The translations under genes were made by a program, and so were the position numbers. DNA of 64,000 nucleotides, taken from contig NZ_JACHYB010000001.1 in NCBI RefSeq assembly GCF_014192515.1, forward strand, positions 1,674,001-1,738,000. The letters run 5' to 3'. Source of the DNA: Microbacter margulisiae. GTDB taxonomy: Bacteria; Bacteroidota; Bacteroidia; Bacteroidales; Paludibacteraceae. Every line of letters begins with the position of its first letter. Positions within the stretch are counted from its first letter, which is position 1. This document shows positions 32,974-44,597 of the stretch, one piece after another. The notes beneath the pieces are model-generated. The model worked only from the letters and a program-made list of their open reading frames with translations. It had not been told where the DNA came from and did not search any database.

Positions 32974-34368
32974 ATGCACATAAAATCATTTATTAAGCAG
33001 CACAAAGGTCATTTTTCTAATTTTCTTCTGATGTCAATGCTTTTATTTGTCATTGGATGTCAACGCAAAAATACGTACCACAAACCAACTGACCCGTTTG
33101 AAAAAATCATCAGAAGAGATACACTAAATGCCATTATGCTTTACGGTTCATCGACTTACTTTATTTACAAGGATCAGCCGATGGGCTATAATTATGATTT
33201 ATGTCAGAACTTAGCGGACTCCCTTGGTGTCAAATTAAATGTAGTGGTTGCTAAAAGCATTGACGAAGCAATCTCTATGTTAAAAGCGAATAAAGGCGAC
33301 CTCATTGCTGTCCCTGTCGATTTGGCATATCAGTATTCTAAGCAGCTGGCTTCCACAAATGTAGGAGAAACATCCACGCAAGTATTGGTTCAGCAGATGG
33401 GTATCAACGCATTAAGTGATGTAACACAATTAGCAGGAAAAACGGTTTATGTCATATCTGGATCACGTTATGCGGAAAGGCTGAACGACTTAGACAACGA
33501 ATTGGGAAATACATTTAAAATCAAAGAAGTACCAGATACCACCAGTATAGACTCATTAATTGAAATGGTTGCTAAAGGGAAAATTCAATATACTGTGACT
33601 TCAAACAAAATTGCTGAACTGAATCAAAATAGCATTTCGGGATTAGATACCCATTTAACGGTAAGCTTTCCACAACGTTCATCATGGGTAACTTTATCAT
33701 CCGACTCCACTTTAATACATCATATAAACGCATGGTATAAGGAAATGACAGCCTCAGGAATAGATAAAAATTTATACAACAAATACATATCAGAAAATAA
33801 CTTTTTTGCTAATAAAGGAATACGCATTCCCAAAGGTGCTATTTCCCCATATGATCGGATTTTTCAACATTATGCAAAGCAACTGGGATGGAATTGGCGA
33901 TTACTAGCTGCTCAGGCATATAGCGAATCCCGTTTCGACCCGAATTGTATTTCTTGGGCCGGAGCGGAAGGGCTTATGCAAATGATGCCAAATACTGCGG
34001 CTCGTTTTGGAGTTGATGGACAGGCTATTTTCAATCCGGCTCAAAATGTGGAAGCAGCTGTTCAATACATCAAAATGCTTAACATGGTCTTTCATTCTAT
34101 TCCAAATCAACTAGAACGCATTAAATTCATTTTAGCAGCTTACCATTCAGGGCCAGGCCACGTATTAGACGCAATGGCATTAGCAAAAAAATTCGGGAAA
34201 AACCCCCATATTTGGGTAGGTAATGTAGAAACATTCCTAAAACTGAAGAATCAACCTCAATATTATAACGATCCTGTTTGCCATAATGGATATATTAATG
34301 CCACACAAACTATTAACTACGTGAAAGATGTGTTCGCAAGGTTTGAAGCATACCTAAGGCATAGATAA
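32974..34368 (+). CDS. MltF-like membrane-bound lytic transglycosylase (lipoprotein)
   Basis: A 464-residue lipoprotein with the lipobox ending at Cys29 (FVIGC). Residues about 45-270 are a periplasmic solute-binding (SBP_bac_3-like) domain, as in MltF. Residues about 290-440 are a lysozyme-like SLT domain with catalytic Glu318 in AYSESRFDP, then GLMQMMP and AAYHSGPGHV. It cleaves peptidoglycan with 1,6-anhydro formation and may be allosterically tuned by a muropeptide in the first domain. The ATG at 32974 is preferred over a TTG at 32965. Confidence 0.9.
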   Translation: MHIKSFIKQHKGHFSNFLLMSMLLFVIGCQRKNTYHKPTDPFEKIIRRDTLNAIMLYGSSTYFIYKDQPMGYNYDLCQNLADSLGVKLNVVVAKSIDEAISMLKANKGDLIAVPVDLAYQYSKQLASTNVGETSTQVLVQQMGINALSDVTQLAGKTVYVISGSRYAERLNDLDNELGNTFKIKEVPDTTSIDSLIEMVAKGKIQYTVTSNKIAELNQNSISGLDTHLTVSFPQRSSWVTLSSDSTLIHHINAWYKEMTASGIDKNLYNKYISENNFFANKGIRIPKGAISPYDRIFQHYAKQLGWNWRLLAAQAYSESRFDPNCISWAGAEGLMQMMPNTAARFGVDGQAIFNPAQNVEAAVQYIKMLNMVFHSIPNQLERIKFILAAYHSGPGHVLDAMALAKKFGKNPHIWVGNVETFLKLKNQPQYYNDPVCHNGYINATQTINYVKDVFARFEAYLRHR

Positions 34369-34389
34369 GCGATCATTAAGCTTTAAGTT

Positions 34390-35313
34390 ATGTTATCCAT
34401 CCTAATTCCGGTTTATAATTACAATTGTTTCAGCTTAGTAAATTCTTTGCAACAATTAGCTTTAGCAGCAGGCCTAACGTTTGAAATTATCGCTATGGAC
34501 GACGGCTCATCTGTCAAATATGCAGAAAACGAAAAGATCAATCAGTTAGCAAATTGTAAATTTATCTGTCACAACATCAATATAGGACGTGCGGCCATTC
34601 GTAATCATTTAGGAGACGCAGCTTCGTATGATCATTTTCTTTTTATCGATTGCGATGCTTCTATCTGTTCCGGACAATTCATTCAAAACTATATTCCTTA
34701 CCTAAATACTAATCAAATAGTATGTGGAGGATGTACATATGCCTCAGCACCAAAAGATGCTTTGCATAGTTTACGTTGGAAATATGGAATAACAAGAGAA
34801 GGTAAAGACGCAATAAAAAAACAGAAAACGACATTCAATTCATTTACAACATTTAATTTTCTGATCCCGAAATCAGTCTTCGATAATATACGATTTGATG
34901 AATCAATAACAACTTATGGGCATGAAGACACCCTTTTCGGACATGAATTACGCACACACCTTCAACCTTATATTCACATCAATAATCCTTTGATTCATGA
35001 CGGAATCGAAGACAATGAAACATTCATTCGAAAAACCGAAGAAAGTATTATCTCCCTTTTATCACTGTCAAAGACAGGCAAATATCCTTTCTTAAAGAAA
35101 GACAGCAAATTGTTGTTAACTTACGAATTCATAGCCCATTATAAGCTATGTTTTCTGATAAGATATCTTTTTAGATTCTGCAAACCCCTCCTCATAAAAC
35201 AACTTAGTAGCACCAATCCTTCAATGCGCTTATTTGACTTTTATAAAATTGGATTCTTGTGCAGCATAAGGAGAGAATCTGTCATAATGTCATTCAACGC
35301 AATGGATCATTGA
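34390..35313 (+). CDS. Family 2 glycosyltransferase
   Basis: A 307-residue GT-A fold enzyme. The N-terminal ILIPVYNYN and AMDDGSS bind the sugar nucleotide, and FIDCDAS (about 92-98) is the DXD metal motif. GHEDTLFGHEL (about 178-188) matches the catalytic ED region of GT2. The donor and acceptor are unknown. It lies 21 bp after the transglycosylase gene, perhaps co-transcribed, and no polysaccharide cluster surrounds it. The C-terminal ~60 residues are basic and hydrophobic, so it may be membrane-associated. Confidence 0.87.
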   Translation: MLSILIPVYNYNCFSLVNSLQQLALAAGLTFEIIAMDDGSSVKYAENEKINQLANCKFICHNINIGRAAIRNHLGDAASYDHFLFIDCDASICSGQFIQNYIPYLNTNQIVCGGCTYASAPKDALHSLRWKYGITREGKDAIKKQKTTFNSFTTFNFLIPKSVFDNIRFDESITTYGHEDTLFGHELRTHLQPYIHINNPLIHDGIEDNETFIRKTEESIISLLSLSKTGKYPFLKKDSKLLLTYEFIAHYKLCFLIRYLFRFCKPLLIKQLSSTNPSMRLFDFYKIGFLCSIRRESVIMSFNAMDH

Positions 35314-35534
35314 CAATATAAGAGAAATTTTGGCACTTGATTTTATAGAAAATGTGTCTATTCAAAAAGATTCTAATAACAGAGATTCAAACCATAAAAG
35401 TAAAACACTATAAACAAACACATTAGATATAATTATAATTATTTTCAACCTCAACAACATACTTCCATGGCACGGAAAATGTATAATAAGGAACGTGTGA
35501 TTTTTATGTTTAACCATTTTAAATAGTTGATGTT

Positions 35535-35804
35535 ATGAATATCAAACCATTAGCAGACAGAGTATTAATTCAGCCGGCAGCTGCCGAAGAAAAAACAGCA
35601 AGTGGCATTATTATTCCCGATTCAGCCAAAGAAAAACCATTAAAAGGTACTGTAGTTGCTGTAGGAAAAGGTACAAAAGATGAAGAAATGGTAGTAAAAG
35701 TAGGTGATGAAGTTTTATATGGCAAATACGCAGGTACCGAAATCGAAATTGATAACGAAAAATACCTCATTATGCGCCAATCAGACGTATTAGCAGTATT
35801 ATAA
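35535..35804 (+). CDS. groES: Co-chaperonin GroES
   Basis: An 89-residue co-chaperonin that caps Gro[12 protein letters not shown] opens the protein, the mobile loop lies at about 16-32 ([18 protein letters not shown]), and [14 protein letters not shown] follows. It heads the groES-groEL operon with a 52-bp gap. No CIRCE inverted repeat is visible in the 221-bp upstream gap, so control by HrcA is not supported by sequence. Confidence 0.97.
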   Translation: MNIKPLADRVLIQPAAAEEKTASGIIIPDSAKEKPLKGTVVAVGKGTKDEEMVVKVGDEVLYGKYAGTEIEIDNEKYLIMRQSDVLAVL

Positions 35805-35847
35805 ACAGAAACAAGTTTAAATTGCTTATAATCAATTAATAAAATAA

Positions 35848-37500
<1,653 letters not shown>

Positions 37501-37549
37501 TCAATCTTAACCAATTACCAATTCTTATTTTTTATATTTGTTAATCATG

Positions 37550-37583
37550 AAACTGCCGGGATAAAATTCCCGGCAGTTTTTTA
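37550..37583 (+). terminator. groEL terminator
   Basis: A perfect 12-bp stem (37550-37561 with 37568-37579, AAACTGCCGGGA and its complement), a 6-nt loop and a T tract. Confidence 0.9.
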
Positions 37584-37630
37584 TTGTCTATTTTCAATGT
37601 AATAACACATTCCATGCAGCAGCGATAAAA

Positions 37631-37668
37631 ACAAAAAAAGGCTGCCTCACGAATGTGGCAACCCTTTA
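37631..37668 (-). terminator. Displaced ancestral rpoC terminator
   Basis: On the minus strand, an imperfect GC-rich stem (37657-37667 with 37637-37646) runs into a T7 tract at 37639-37633. It lies directly beyond the left end of the IS3 element. If both insertions are removed it falls about 20 bp after the rpoC stop codon, the expected place for the rpoBC terminator. It is now 2.5 kb away from rpoC. Confidence 0.65.
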
Positions 37669-37680
37669 AATATGAATAAT

Positions 37681-37707
37681 TGTCTCGTCCTGAAATAGCG
37701 TTACACA
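37681..37707 (+). repeat. IS3 element left inverted repeat
   Basis: Begins TGTCTCGTCCTG and pairs with 40149-40175 at 20 of 27 positions. Confidence 0.7.
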
Positions 37708-37721
37708 AAAAGCGTAAAATA

Positions 37722-38147
37722 ATGGAAGAAATTAAGAATCAGTATGTAAAGCACACTCAAAAGGATTATAGCATGTCCTTTAAATTATCGATTATTTCAG
37801 AGATAGAACGAGGAGATATCTCAGTCACATCAGCTACGAAGAAATATGGTATACAGGGAAGATCCACAGTTGTTGGTTGGCTCAGAAAATATGGTACCTT
37901 TGATTGGGAAAATCAAACGCCGAGTAATATGCCAAAAAGTAAAGATCAAAAGATCCTTGAATTAGAACAAAAGATCAAGGTTTTAGAAAAGCAAAAGGCA
38001 TTTCTAGAAAAACAGGCAGAGCAATCTGATATGAAAGCAGCTTTCTTTGACATGATGGTTGATATGGCAGAAAAAGAGTACAATATCTCTATCCGAAAAA
38101 ACTCTTTACCCGAACAGTCGACCGATTCAGCCAAGAAAACAAAGTGA
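37722..38147 (+). CDS. IS3-family transposase OrfA (HTH/leucine-zipper protein)
   Basis: A 141-residue OrfA. An HTH_29/Tnp_1-type DNA-binding region (about 12-55, with MSFKLSIISEIERGDISV and KYGIQGRSTVVGWLRKYG) is followed by a leucine-zipper-like coiled coil (about 72-105, heptads of Leu and Lys/Glu). OrfA binds the IS ends and, after -1 frameshifting in intact elements, supplies the N-terminus of OrfAB. The ATG at 37722 is used. The stop overlaps a GTG of orfB by 4 bp. It is intact, but its orfB is broken. Confidence 0.9.
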   Translation: MEEIKNQYVKHTQKDYSMSFKLSIISEIERGDISVTSATKKYGIQGRSTVVGWLRKYGTFDWENQTPSNMPKSKDQKILELEQKIKVLEKQKAFLEKQAEQSDMKAAFFDMMVDMAEKEYNISIRKNSLPEQSTDSAKKTK

Positions 38148-38725
38148 GCAAAACCTCCACCTGTGGATTGCTCGGGGTAAGTAGACAGGTTTATTATCGT
38201 TATTGTAGGTCAAAACAGAAGAAACAGGACAAGGCAGAGCAAGTATTAACAATGGTTCGTCCCATACGGAAAAATATGCCCCGAATAGGATTCAGGAAGT
38301 TATATTATCTTCTTTATGAACCATTAATAGAATTACATGTTGGCCGTGACAAGTTTCTATCTATACTAAAGGCTAATCAGATGTTGATTAAACCAAAGAG
38401 AAATTATCGTATAACCACAGACTCCCACCATCGTTTTAGAAAGCACAAGAATTTGGTGGCAGATATAGAACTGACCCATCCCGAACAGGTTTGGGTATCG
38501 GATATAACTTATATCGGGGGCAGGGACAGGAACTGTTATCTGGCATTAGTTACAGATGCATATTCCAAAAAGATCATGGGTTATGATGTTTCTAATAGTT
38601 TGTCCACTGAAGGTTCTTTGAGAGCATTAAACATGGCCATTAAACAAAAAAAATATAAAAACAAACTGATCCATCATTCGGATAGAGGATTACAGTATTG
38701 CAGTAACGATTATCAAAATGTATTG

Positions 38726-38733
38726 AAAAAGAA
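38726..38733. repeat. Target-site duplication, left copy (inner IS)
   Basis: AAAAAGAA directly before the IS1595 element, identical to 39832-39839. Confidence 0.9.
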
Positions 38734-38734
38734 T

Positions 38735-38758
38735 ATGATTATCCGCAAAGCGACCTGT
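38735..38758 (+). repeat. IS1595 element terminal inverted repeat, left
   Basis: ATGATTATCCGCAAAG... , 24 bp, perfect complement of 39807-39830. The transposase stop codon (minus strand, 38739-38741) lies inside it. Confidence 0.92.
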
Positions 38759-39692
38759 TATAAATTCTGGATTTGAAATCGGTATTGTAATTTGCAGCGG
38801 CAAACACTAATCTATCGAACATCTTTTCCCCGAAATATCTTCGGTTGAACTTATAGCAGAACTCATTGAGATAATATTGTAAATACTCTTTTTTAAGCTG
38901 GTGGTGCATATCAAGTAGTAAACGTTTCACGTTTGCAATACTGATATGAACCCATGGAAGTATCTTCTGAAGGTCTTCTGGTTCAATAACCTGAGCCTTT
39001 TGAGACTCCACAGCTTGATGTAGCTTAAAAAATGTTTTTGAATCATCGGTGGTTAATTCCGCCTTTGAATCAATTTGTTCTTTGACAATTTCAACGGCAG
39101 TGTCAGCTCTTAAATCAGGCACTACCTGCATTTTAATGTGGTTTATCTTTTTGGGCTTTTTACCCGGTTTTGGATTTTCAACCACAATGCTTTCTGTCAT
39201 TACAAGGACTTTAGACTTATTCTGACTGCCTGCACCACGTTTTAAGTTCTGTTGCTTACAGTCATCACTTATCAGAGTGGTAATAAAAGCATTGTCAAGT
39301 TCTATTTGTCCCGAAAGCTGATATTCATTGTCGCGTTTACCCATTATGTCGCTCAATTTCTTGTGCATTTCCCAAATGGGTTGATAGCGTTTATGTCCCA
39401 GTTGCCGTTGCAACTCGGAAGCCGAAAAAGATTTTTTGGTACTGGTCAAAAGGTGCATGGCAACATACCAGTAACGAAAAGGGAGTTTAGAAAATTCTAA
39501 TACTGTACCCCTTCGTATGGACTGGCGATGATGACAATGCGTACACTCGTAACGTAGCTTGTTTTTAAGCCAAATATGTTTTGTGCTGCCGCATTTTGGA
39601 CAAACAATACCGATTTGATCCCGTTGCGCCTTAAAATGCGCAATACAGGATTCCTCATCGGGAAAATTTAGAATGAAATTCAAGAGATTCAT
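38739..39692 (-). CDS. IS1595-family transposase
   Basis: A 317-residue transposase. An N-terminal zinc ribbon (Cys31, Cys34, Cys50, Cys53) precedes the ISXO2-like DDE/N domain: Asp133 (in IELDNAFI), Asp216 or Asp217 (in TTDDSKTF) and Asn254 (in HISIANVKR), followed by QYYLNEFCYKFNRRYF. The ATG at 39692 is chosen; upstream in-frame residues are not conserved-looking. The last seven residues (YNRSLCG region) are encoded by the terminal inverted repeat. It reads opposite to the host IS3 element and in the same direction as rpoC. Confidence 0.93.
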   Translation of the reverse strand: MNLLNFILNFPDEESCIAHFKAQRDQIGIVCPKCGSTKHIWLKNKLRYECTHCHHRQSIRRGTVLEFSKLPFRYWYVAMHLLTSTKKSFSASELQRQLGHKRYQPIWEMHKKLSDIMGKRDNEYQLSGQIELDNAFITTLISDDCKQQNLKRGAGSQNKSKVLVMTESIVVENPKPGKKPKKINHIKMQVVPDLRADTAVEIVKEQIDSKAELTTDDSKTFFKLHQAVESQKAQVIEPEDLQKILPWVHISIANVKRLLLDMHHQLKKEYLQYYLNEFCYKFNRRYFGEKMFDRLVFAAANYNTDFKSRIYNRSLCG

Positions 39693-39806
39693 AGCGTGTA
39701 TTTTTACTGTTGAATACGCTGTAAATATAATGTATTTCAATGAATTATACAAATATATTGAGAACTTTTTATTACAAACTCAACCGTAATTCTGGCCTCT
39801 TTTTCT

Positions 39807-39830
39807 ACAGGTCGCTTTGCGGATAATCAT
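39807..39830 (-). repeat. IS1595 element terminal inverted repeat, right
   Basis: 24 bp ending ...CGGATAATCAT, a perfect inverted copy of 38735-38758. Confidence 0.92.
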
Positions 39831-39831
39831 T

Positions 39832-39839
39832 AAAAAGAA
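39832..39839. repeat. Target-site duplication, right copy (inner IS)
   Basis: AAAAAGAA directly after the IS1595 element, identical to 38726-38733. Confidence 0.9.
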
Positions 39840-40088
39840 AAAGATTATACCAAGTATGACTGAGCATTATGACCCTTATGCCAATGCGATAGCTGAGAGG
39901 GTAAATGGGATATTAAAACAGGAGTTTTTTCTGGAGGATTATCTGGTAGATATCAAAACAATGAAATTATTGGTAGAAGATGCTGTTCATATTTACAATA
40001 CACAAAGGCCACACTGGTCGTGTTACATGAAAACACCTGAACAGATGCACTGCCAAAAAGAAATAAAAATTAGAAATTATAAAAAGCA

Positions 40089-40120
40089 AAACCTTATCAA
40101 GGCTAGCCTTGATAAGGTTT
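40089..40120. terminator. Perfect 32-bp palindrome at the orfB 3' end
   Basis: A 16-bp arm (40089-40104) is followed at once by its exact complement (40105-40120), core CCTTATCAAGG. It encodes the last residues of OrfB. On the minus strand, downstream of rpoC, it is followed by a T-rich stretch, so it may act as the present rpoC terminator and also protect the IS from read-in. Confidence 0.75.
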
Positions 40121-40148
40121 GATAAAAAGAGTATTTTTGTTCAATAAA

Positions 40149-40175
40149 CCTGTAACGGTTTTTTAGGACTAGTCA
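40149..40175 (-). repeat. IS3 element right inverted repeat
   Basis: Ends ...TTAGGACTAGTCA, an imperfect complement of 37681-37707. It ends 11 bp from the rpoC stop codon. Confidence 0.7.
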
Positions 40176-40186
40176 AATAATTGGAC

Positions 40187-43100
40187 TTATACTTCTTCTG
40201 GTAGCAATGCTTTTCGTGCTTCATTAATTCGATCCAATTCATCAGTTGATCCAACGATCAGCTTATCAAATTCACGCTGACCTGTTCCTGCAGGAATTAA
40301 ATGGCCGCAAATAACATTTTCTTTAAGGCCCTCCAGCTTATCAATTTTACCTGAAATAGCCGCTTCATTTAAAACTTTGGTTGTTTCCTGGAAGGAAGCT
40401 GCCGACATAAAGCTTGTCGTTTGCAATGAAGCACGGGTAATTCCCTGAAGAACCTGACTTGACGTTGCAGGAACTGCATCACGTGCTTCAACTAGCTTGA
40501 AGTCTTTACGTTTCAAAGAGCTATTTTCATCACGCAGCTTACGAGCAGTAACAATCTGACCTGACTTTAATAGTTGAGAATCTCCAGGATCCACAACTAC
40601 CTTTTTACCCCACAAGCGATCGTTTTCTTCAAAAAATTCATTTTTATCAACCATTTGTTGTTCCAGAAAACGTGTATCACCTGGATCTTCTACCAAAACT
40701 TTGCGCATCATCTGACGCACGATTACTTCAAAATGCTTATCATTAATTTTCACACCTTGTAAGCGATATACATCCTGCACCTCATTAACAATATATTCTT
40801 GTACAGCAGTCGGACCTTTAATTGCCAAGATATCAGCAGGTGTAATAGCACCATCGGAAAGTGGCGTACCAGCACGTACATAGTCACTTTCCTGTACAAG
40901 GATTTGTTTTGAAAGTGGAACAAGATATTTTTTAATTTCTCCCATTTTTGAAGTAATAGCAATCTCTCGATTCCCTCGTTTAATCTTACCAAACGAAACT
41001 TCACCATCAATTTCAGCGACCACAGCTGGATTCGATGGATTACGAGCCTCAAATAGCTCAGTAACACGAGGAAGACCGCCTGTGATATCCCCAGCCTTAC
41101 CAACAGCACGGGGAATTTTAACAAGTAATTGCCCTGCTTTGATCATATCTCCTTCATCGAGCACTAAGTGTGCTCCCACGGGCAAGCTATAGTTGCGCAA
41201 CATAGAACCATCTTCACCGACAACGTGAACGGTAGGAATTCTGTTTTTATCTTTTGATTCAATAATTACCTTTTCACGTAATCCTGTAGCCTCGTCAGAT
41301 TCAACTTTATAAGTTACATTTTCAATAATATCTTGGAATTCAAGCTTTCCACCCATTTCTGAAATGATCACAGCATTGAATGGGTCCCATTCACATATTA
41401 ATTGCCCTTTAGAAACCAAATCACCTTGTTTTGCATATAATTTTGAACCATACGGAATATGTTGATTGGTTAAAACAATCTTAGTTCGAGGATCAATAAT
41501 TCTAAGTTCGGTAAGACGTCCTACAATTACCTGATATGGATTATTTTGTTCATCCACTGCATCAACAACCCGTAGCTCTTCAAATTCCACAATACCATCG
41601 TAACGTGATTTGATATTGGATTCTGCTGCAATATTTGATGCAATACCACCCACGTGGAATGTACGCAATGTCAACTGAGTACCAGGTTCTCCAATCGACT
41701 GGGCAGCAATGACACCCACAGCTTCCCCTTTGTGAACCATTTTTCCAGTCGCCAAATTACGTCCATAACATTTTGCACAAACACCTTTTTTTGATTCACA
41801 CGTCAAAACGGATCGAATTTCTACTCGTTCGATAGGCGAATCCTGAATAATTCTCGCTTCATCTTCTGTTATTTCTTCACCAGACCTGACAATAATTTCA
41901 CCAGTCAACGGATGTTGGATGTCGTGCAATGATACGCGTCCTAATATTCTTTCATACAGAGAAGCAATAACTTCTTCGTTATTTTTTAATTCAACTGCAG
42001 TTAAACCACGTAATGTACCACAATCTTCTTCCGTAATAATTACATCCTGAGAAACATCTACCAACCTACGTGTCAAATAGCCAGCATCAGCAGTTTTTAA
42101 AGCTGTATCAGCCAAACCCTTACGGGCACCATGAGTTGAAATAAAATATTCCAATACAGAAAGGCCTTCTTTAAAGTTTGCCAAAATCGGATTTTCAATA
42201 ATTTGACCTCCTTCTGCACCTGATTTTTGAGGCTTAGCCATCAAACCACGCATGCCTGAAAGCTGTCGAATCTGTTCTTTAGATCCACGAGCCCCAGAAT
42301 CCAACATCATGTACACAGAATTAAATCCTTGGTTATCAGAAGATAACTGTTTCATCAAAATATTGGACAATTTAGAATTGACGTGGGTCCATGTATCAAT
42401 GATTTGATTATAACGCTCATTATAAGTGATAAAACCCATGTTATAATTATTCATGATCTCTTCCACCTCGTCATATCCTTCTTGTACCAAAACTTCTTTT
42501 TCAGCAGGAATAATCACATCGCCTAAATTGAATGACAAGCCACCTCTGAAAGCCATTTGGTAACCTAAATCCTTAATGTCATCCAAAAATTTCGCTGTCA
42601 CGGCAACACCACAGGTTTTGATAATGTTTCCAATAATATCGCGAAGTGATTTCTTTGATAGAACTTCATTGATAAAACCAACTTCTTTGGGTACGCTTTT
42701 ATTAAAAATAACCCGACCAACAGTTGTATCAATCAACTTTTCAACCAACTCCCCATTTTCATCCAGGTCCTTCTCCCGCACTTTAATCTGTGCATGCAAA
42801 GCCACCCGACCTTCGTTATAGGCAATTTCGACTTCTTCCGTACTGTAAAAAATCATACTCTCTCCTTTAGCTCCAGGACGTGATTTGGTTATATAATATA
42901 GACCTAATACCATGTCTTGGGAAGGGACAGTAATTGGAGCTCCATTAGCAGGATTCAGAATATTATGTGAAGCCAACATTAACATTTGAGCTTCAGCAAT
43001 AGCTTCGTTACCAAGTGGAAGATGCACAGCCATCTGGTCTCCATCAAAGTCGGCATTGAACGCTGTACATGCTAATGGGTGCAATTGAATAGCCTTACCT

Positions 43101-44467
43101 TCAATCATTTTGGGTTGAAAAGCCTGTATCCCCAGACGGTGCAATGTCGGAGCACGGTTAAGCAACACTGGGTGTCCTTTCATAACATATTCCAAAATAT
43201 CCCAAACAACAGGTTCCTTCCGGTCTATAATCTTCTTAGCTGATTTAACCGTTTTAACGATACCACGCTCAATTAATTTTCTAATAACAAATGGCTTATA
43301 TAATTCAGCTGCCATATCTTTGGGCAAGCCACATTCATGCATTTTAAGTTCTGGACCAACAACAATAACAGAACGGGCAGAATAGTCTACACGTTTTCCT
43401 AATAAGTTTTGACGAAAACGGCCTTGTTTCCCTTTCAAACTATCTGATAATGATTTCAAAGGACGATTTGAATCAGTTTTAACGGCACTTGCCTTTCTCG
43501 AATTATCAAACAATGAATCAACCGATTCCTGTAACATACGTTTCTCATTTCTAAGAATTACCTCAGGGGCTTTAATCTCAATCAGTCGTTTTAAACGATT
43601 ATTACGAATGATAACGCGACGATACAAATCATTTAAATCGGAAGTAGCAAAACGTCCCCCATCCAATGGTACCAAAGGACGTAACTCCGGAGGAATAACC
43701 GGAAGGACTTTCAGAATCATCCATTCAGGTTTATTTCGTTGACGTGATGCTCTGAATGATTCAATTACTTGCAGACGCTTCAAAGCTTCTGTCTTCTTTT
43801 GTTGCGAGTTAGTGGTGCTTCCAATGTGTCGTAATTCATAAGAAAGGGCATCCAAATCTATGTTTTTCAATAAATCATAGATAGCTTCTGCGCCCATTTT
43901 AGCAATAAACTTTGTTGGATCAGTATCAGGCAAAAGTTGATTTTCACGAGGAAGGGTATCCAAAATATCCAGATACTCTTCTTCTGACAACAATTCGCCT
44001 TGCTCCATATTTTCTTTTCCTTCAAGAATACCGGATTGGATAATTACATATTTCTCGTAGTAGATAATGGAATCCAACTTCTTTGTTGACATCCCCAACA
44101 AATATCCTATTTTATTCGGCAATGAACGGAAGTACCAAATATGAGCAATGGGTACTACTAATGAAATATGCCCCATACGTTCACGACGAACTTTCTTTTC
44201 GGTTACTTCAACGCCACATCGATCACAAACAATTCCTTTGTAACGAATCCGTTTATATTTGCCACAATGACATTCATAATCGCGTACCGGGCCAAAAATT
44301 CTTTCACAAAACAAACCATCGCGCTCAGGTTTGTATGTACGGTAATTTATCGTTTCAGGTTTTAACACTTCACCGTGTGACATTTCCAAAATTTCTTCAG
44401 GAGAAGCCAACCCGATGGATATTTTACTGAAATTGCTCTTTATCTTGTTTTCTCTGATAAAAGCCAT
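40187..44467 (-). CDS. rpoC: DNA-directed RNA polymerase subunit beta'
   Basis: The 1,426-residue beta' subunit, of the length usual in Bacteroidota. The N-terminal zinc site is in ECHCGKYK and CDRCGVEVT. The catalytic magnesium motif NADFDGD lies near residue 471, and the second zinc region has [17 protein letters not shown] (about 885-900). The C-terminus ends [10 protein letters not shown]. It is the last gene of the secE-rpoC block, with a 130-bp gap after rpoB. The stop is 11 bp from an IS3 end, so its native terminator has been moved away. Confidence 0.98.
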   Translation of the reverse strand: MAFIRENKIKSNFSKISIGLASPEEILEMSHGEVLKPETINYRTYKPERDGLFCERIFGPVRDYECHCGKYKRIRYKGIVCDRCGVEVTEKKVRRERMGHISLVVPIAHIWYFRSLPNKIGYLLGMSTKKLDSIIYYEKYVIIQSGILEGKENMEQGELLSEEEYLDILDTLPRENQLLPDTDPTKFIAKMGAEAIYDLLKNIDLDALSYELRHIGSTTNSQQKKTEALKRLQVIESFRASRQRNKPEWMILKVLPVIPPELRPLVPLDGGRFATSDLNDLYRRVIIRNNRLKRLIEIKAPEVILRNEKRMLQESVDSLFDNSRKASAVKTDSNRPLKSLSDSLKGKQGRFRQNLLGKRVDYSARSVIVVGPELKMHECGLPKDMAAELYKPFVIRKLIERGIVKTVKSAKKIIDRKEPVVWDILEYVMKGHPVLLNRAPTLHRLGIQAFQPKMIEGKAIQLHPLACTAFNADFDGDQMAVHLPLGNEAIAEAQMLMLASHNILNPANGAPITVPSQDMVLGLYYITKSRPGAKGESMIFYSTEEVEIAYNEGRVALHAQIKVREKDLDENGELVEKLIDTTVGRVIFNKSVPKEVGFINEVLSKKSLRDIIGNIIKTCGVAVTAKFLDDIKDLGYQMAFRGGLSFNLGDVIIPAEKEVLVQEGYDEVEEIMNNYNMGFITYNERYNQIIDTWTHVNSKLSNILMKQLSSDNQGFNSVYMMLDSGARGSKEQIRQLSGMRGLMAKPQKSGAEGGQIIENPILANFKEGLSVLEYFISTHGARKGLADTALKTADAGYLTRRLVDVSQDVIITEEDCGTLRGLTAVELKNNEEVIASLYERILGRVSLHDIQHPLTGEIIVRSGEEITEDEARIIQDSPIERVEIRSVLTCESKKGVCAKCYGRNLATGKMVHKGEAVGVIAAQSIGEPGTQLTLRTFHVGGIASNIAAESNIKSRYDGIVEFEELRVVDAVDEQNNPYQVIVGRLTELRIIDPRTKIVLTNQHIPYGSKLYAKQGDLVSKGQLICEWDPFNAVIISEMGGKLEFQDIIENVTYKVESDEATGLREKVIIESKDKNRIPTVHVVGEDGSMLRNYSLPVGAHLVLDEGDMIKAGQLLVKIPRAVGKAGDITGGLPRVTELFEARNPSNPAVVAEIDGEVSFGKIKRGNREIAITSKMGEIKKYLVPLSKQILVQESDYVRAGTPLSDGAITPADILAIKGPTAVQEYIVNEVQDVYRLQGVKINDKHFEVIVRQMMRKVLVEDPGDTRFLEQQMVDKNEFFEENDRLWGKKVVVDPGDSQLLKSGQIVTARKLRDENSSLKRKDFKLVEARDAVPATSSQVLQGITRASLQTTSFMSAASFQETTKVLNEAAISGKIDKLEGLKENVICGHLIPAGTGQREFDKLIVGSTDELDRINEARKALLPEEV

Positions 44468-44597
44468 ATTATATGAATTTTAATTACTCGCTCAACTTTC
44501 AAAATTGTTGCAAGCACTCTTTTTTTGTTTGAAGATTTAATTCAGATCTCGTTGAATGAAGGTTTTTGTCATTTAAACCGTGCAACCCACGACGGAA

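Larger units (their letters stand above)
38734..39831 (-). mobile_element. IS1595-family insertion sequence nested in the IS3 element
   Basis: A complete 1,098-bp element bounded by 24-bp perfect terminal inverted repeats (38735-38758 and 39807-39830, one mismatched base outside each) and an 8-bp AAAAAGAA duplication, the length known for IS1595. It carries one minus-strand transposase. It interrupts orfB of the IS3 element. All parts look intact, so it could still be mobile. The exact identity of the target copies suggests a recent insertion. Confidence 0.92.
38144..40122 (+). pseudogene. IS3-family transposase OrfB, disrupted by an IS1595 element
   Basis: The upstream part (38144-38733) encodes an rve/DDE integrase domain with WVSDITYI (first Asp) and HHSDRGLQYCS (second Asp). 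The downstream part (39840-40122) resumes with IIPSMTEHYDPY and ANAIAERVNGILKQEF, which holds the catalytic Glu. The inner IS sits between the second Asp and the Glu. Deleting 38734-39839 joins the two parts in frame as a 290-residue OrfB (junction LKKKKIIPSM), so the gene was intact before insertion. As it stands it cannot make an active transposase. Confidence 0.92.
37681..40175 (+). mobile_element. IS3-family insertion sequence, interrupted
   Basis: The ends begin TG and finish CA, with imperfect 27-bp inverted repeats (20 of 27 identical, 37681-37707 and 40149-40175). The flanks repeat AAT (or AATAAT: 37675-37680 and 40176-40181), fitting the short target duplication of IS3 elements. It encodes orfA and a split orfB in the classical overlapping arrangement. 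Without the inner IS1595 element and one 8-bp repeat copy it would be 1,389 bp, a normal IS3 size. It is inserted between the convergent groEL and rpoC genes, 11 bp beyond the rpoC stop. Confidence 0.85.

Noticed and set aside
35314-35534. Possible CIRCE or other heat-shock operator before groES
   Set aside because: No TTAGCACTC/GAGTGCTAA-like inverted repeat and no good TAnnTTTG element could be found in the gap.
39817-40122. A separate small gene with a transposase-like sequence
   Set aside because: It is the 3' part of the interrupted IS3 orfB. Its apparent start lies in the inner element's terminal repeat.
37680-40175. A composite transposon carrying cargo
   Set aside because: There are two IS elements but one lies inside the other, with no passenger genes between like copies.
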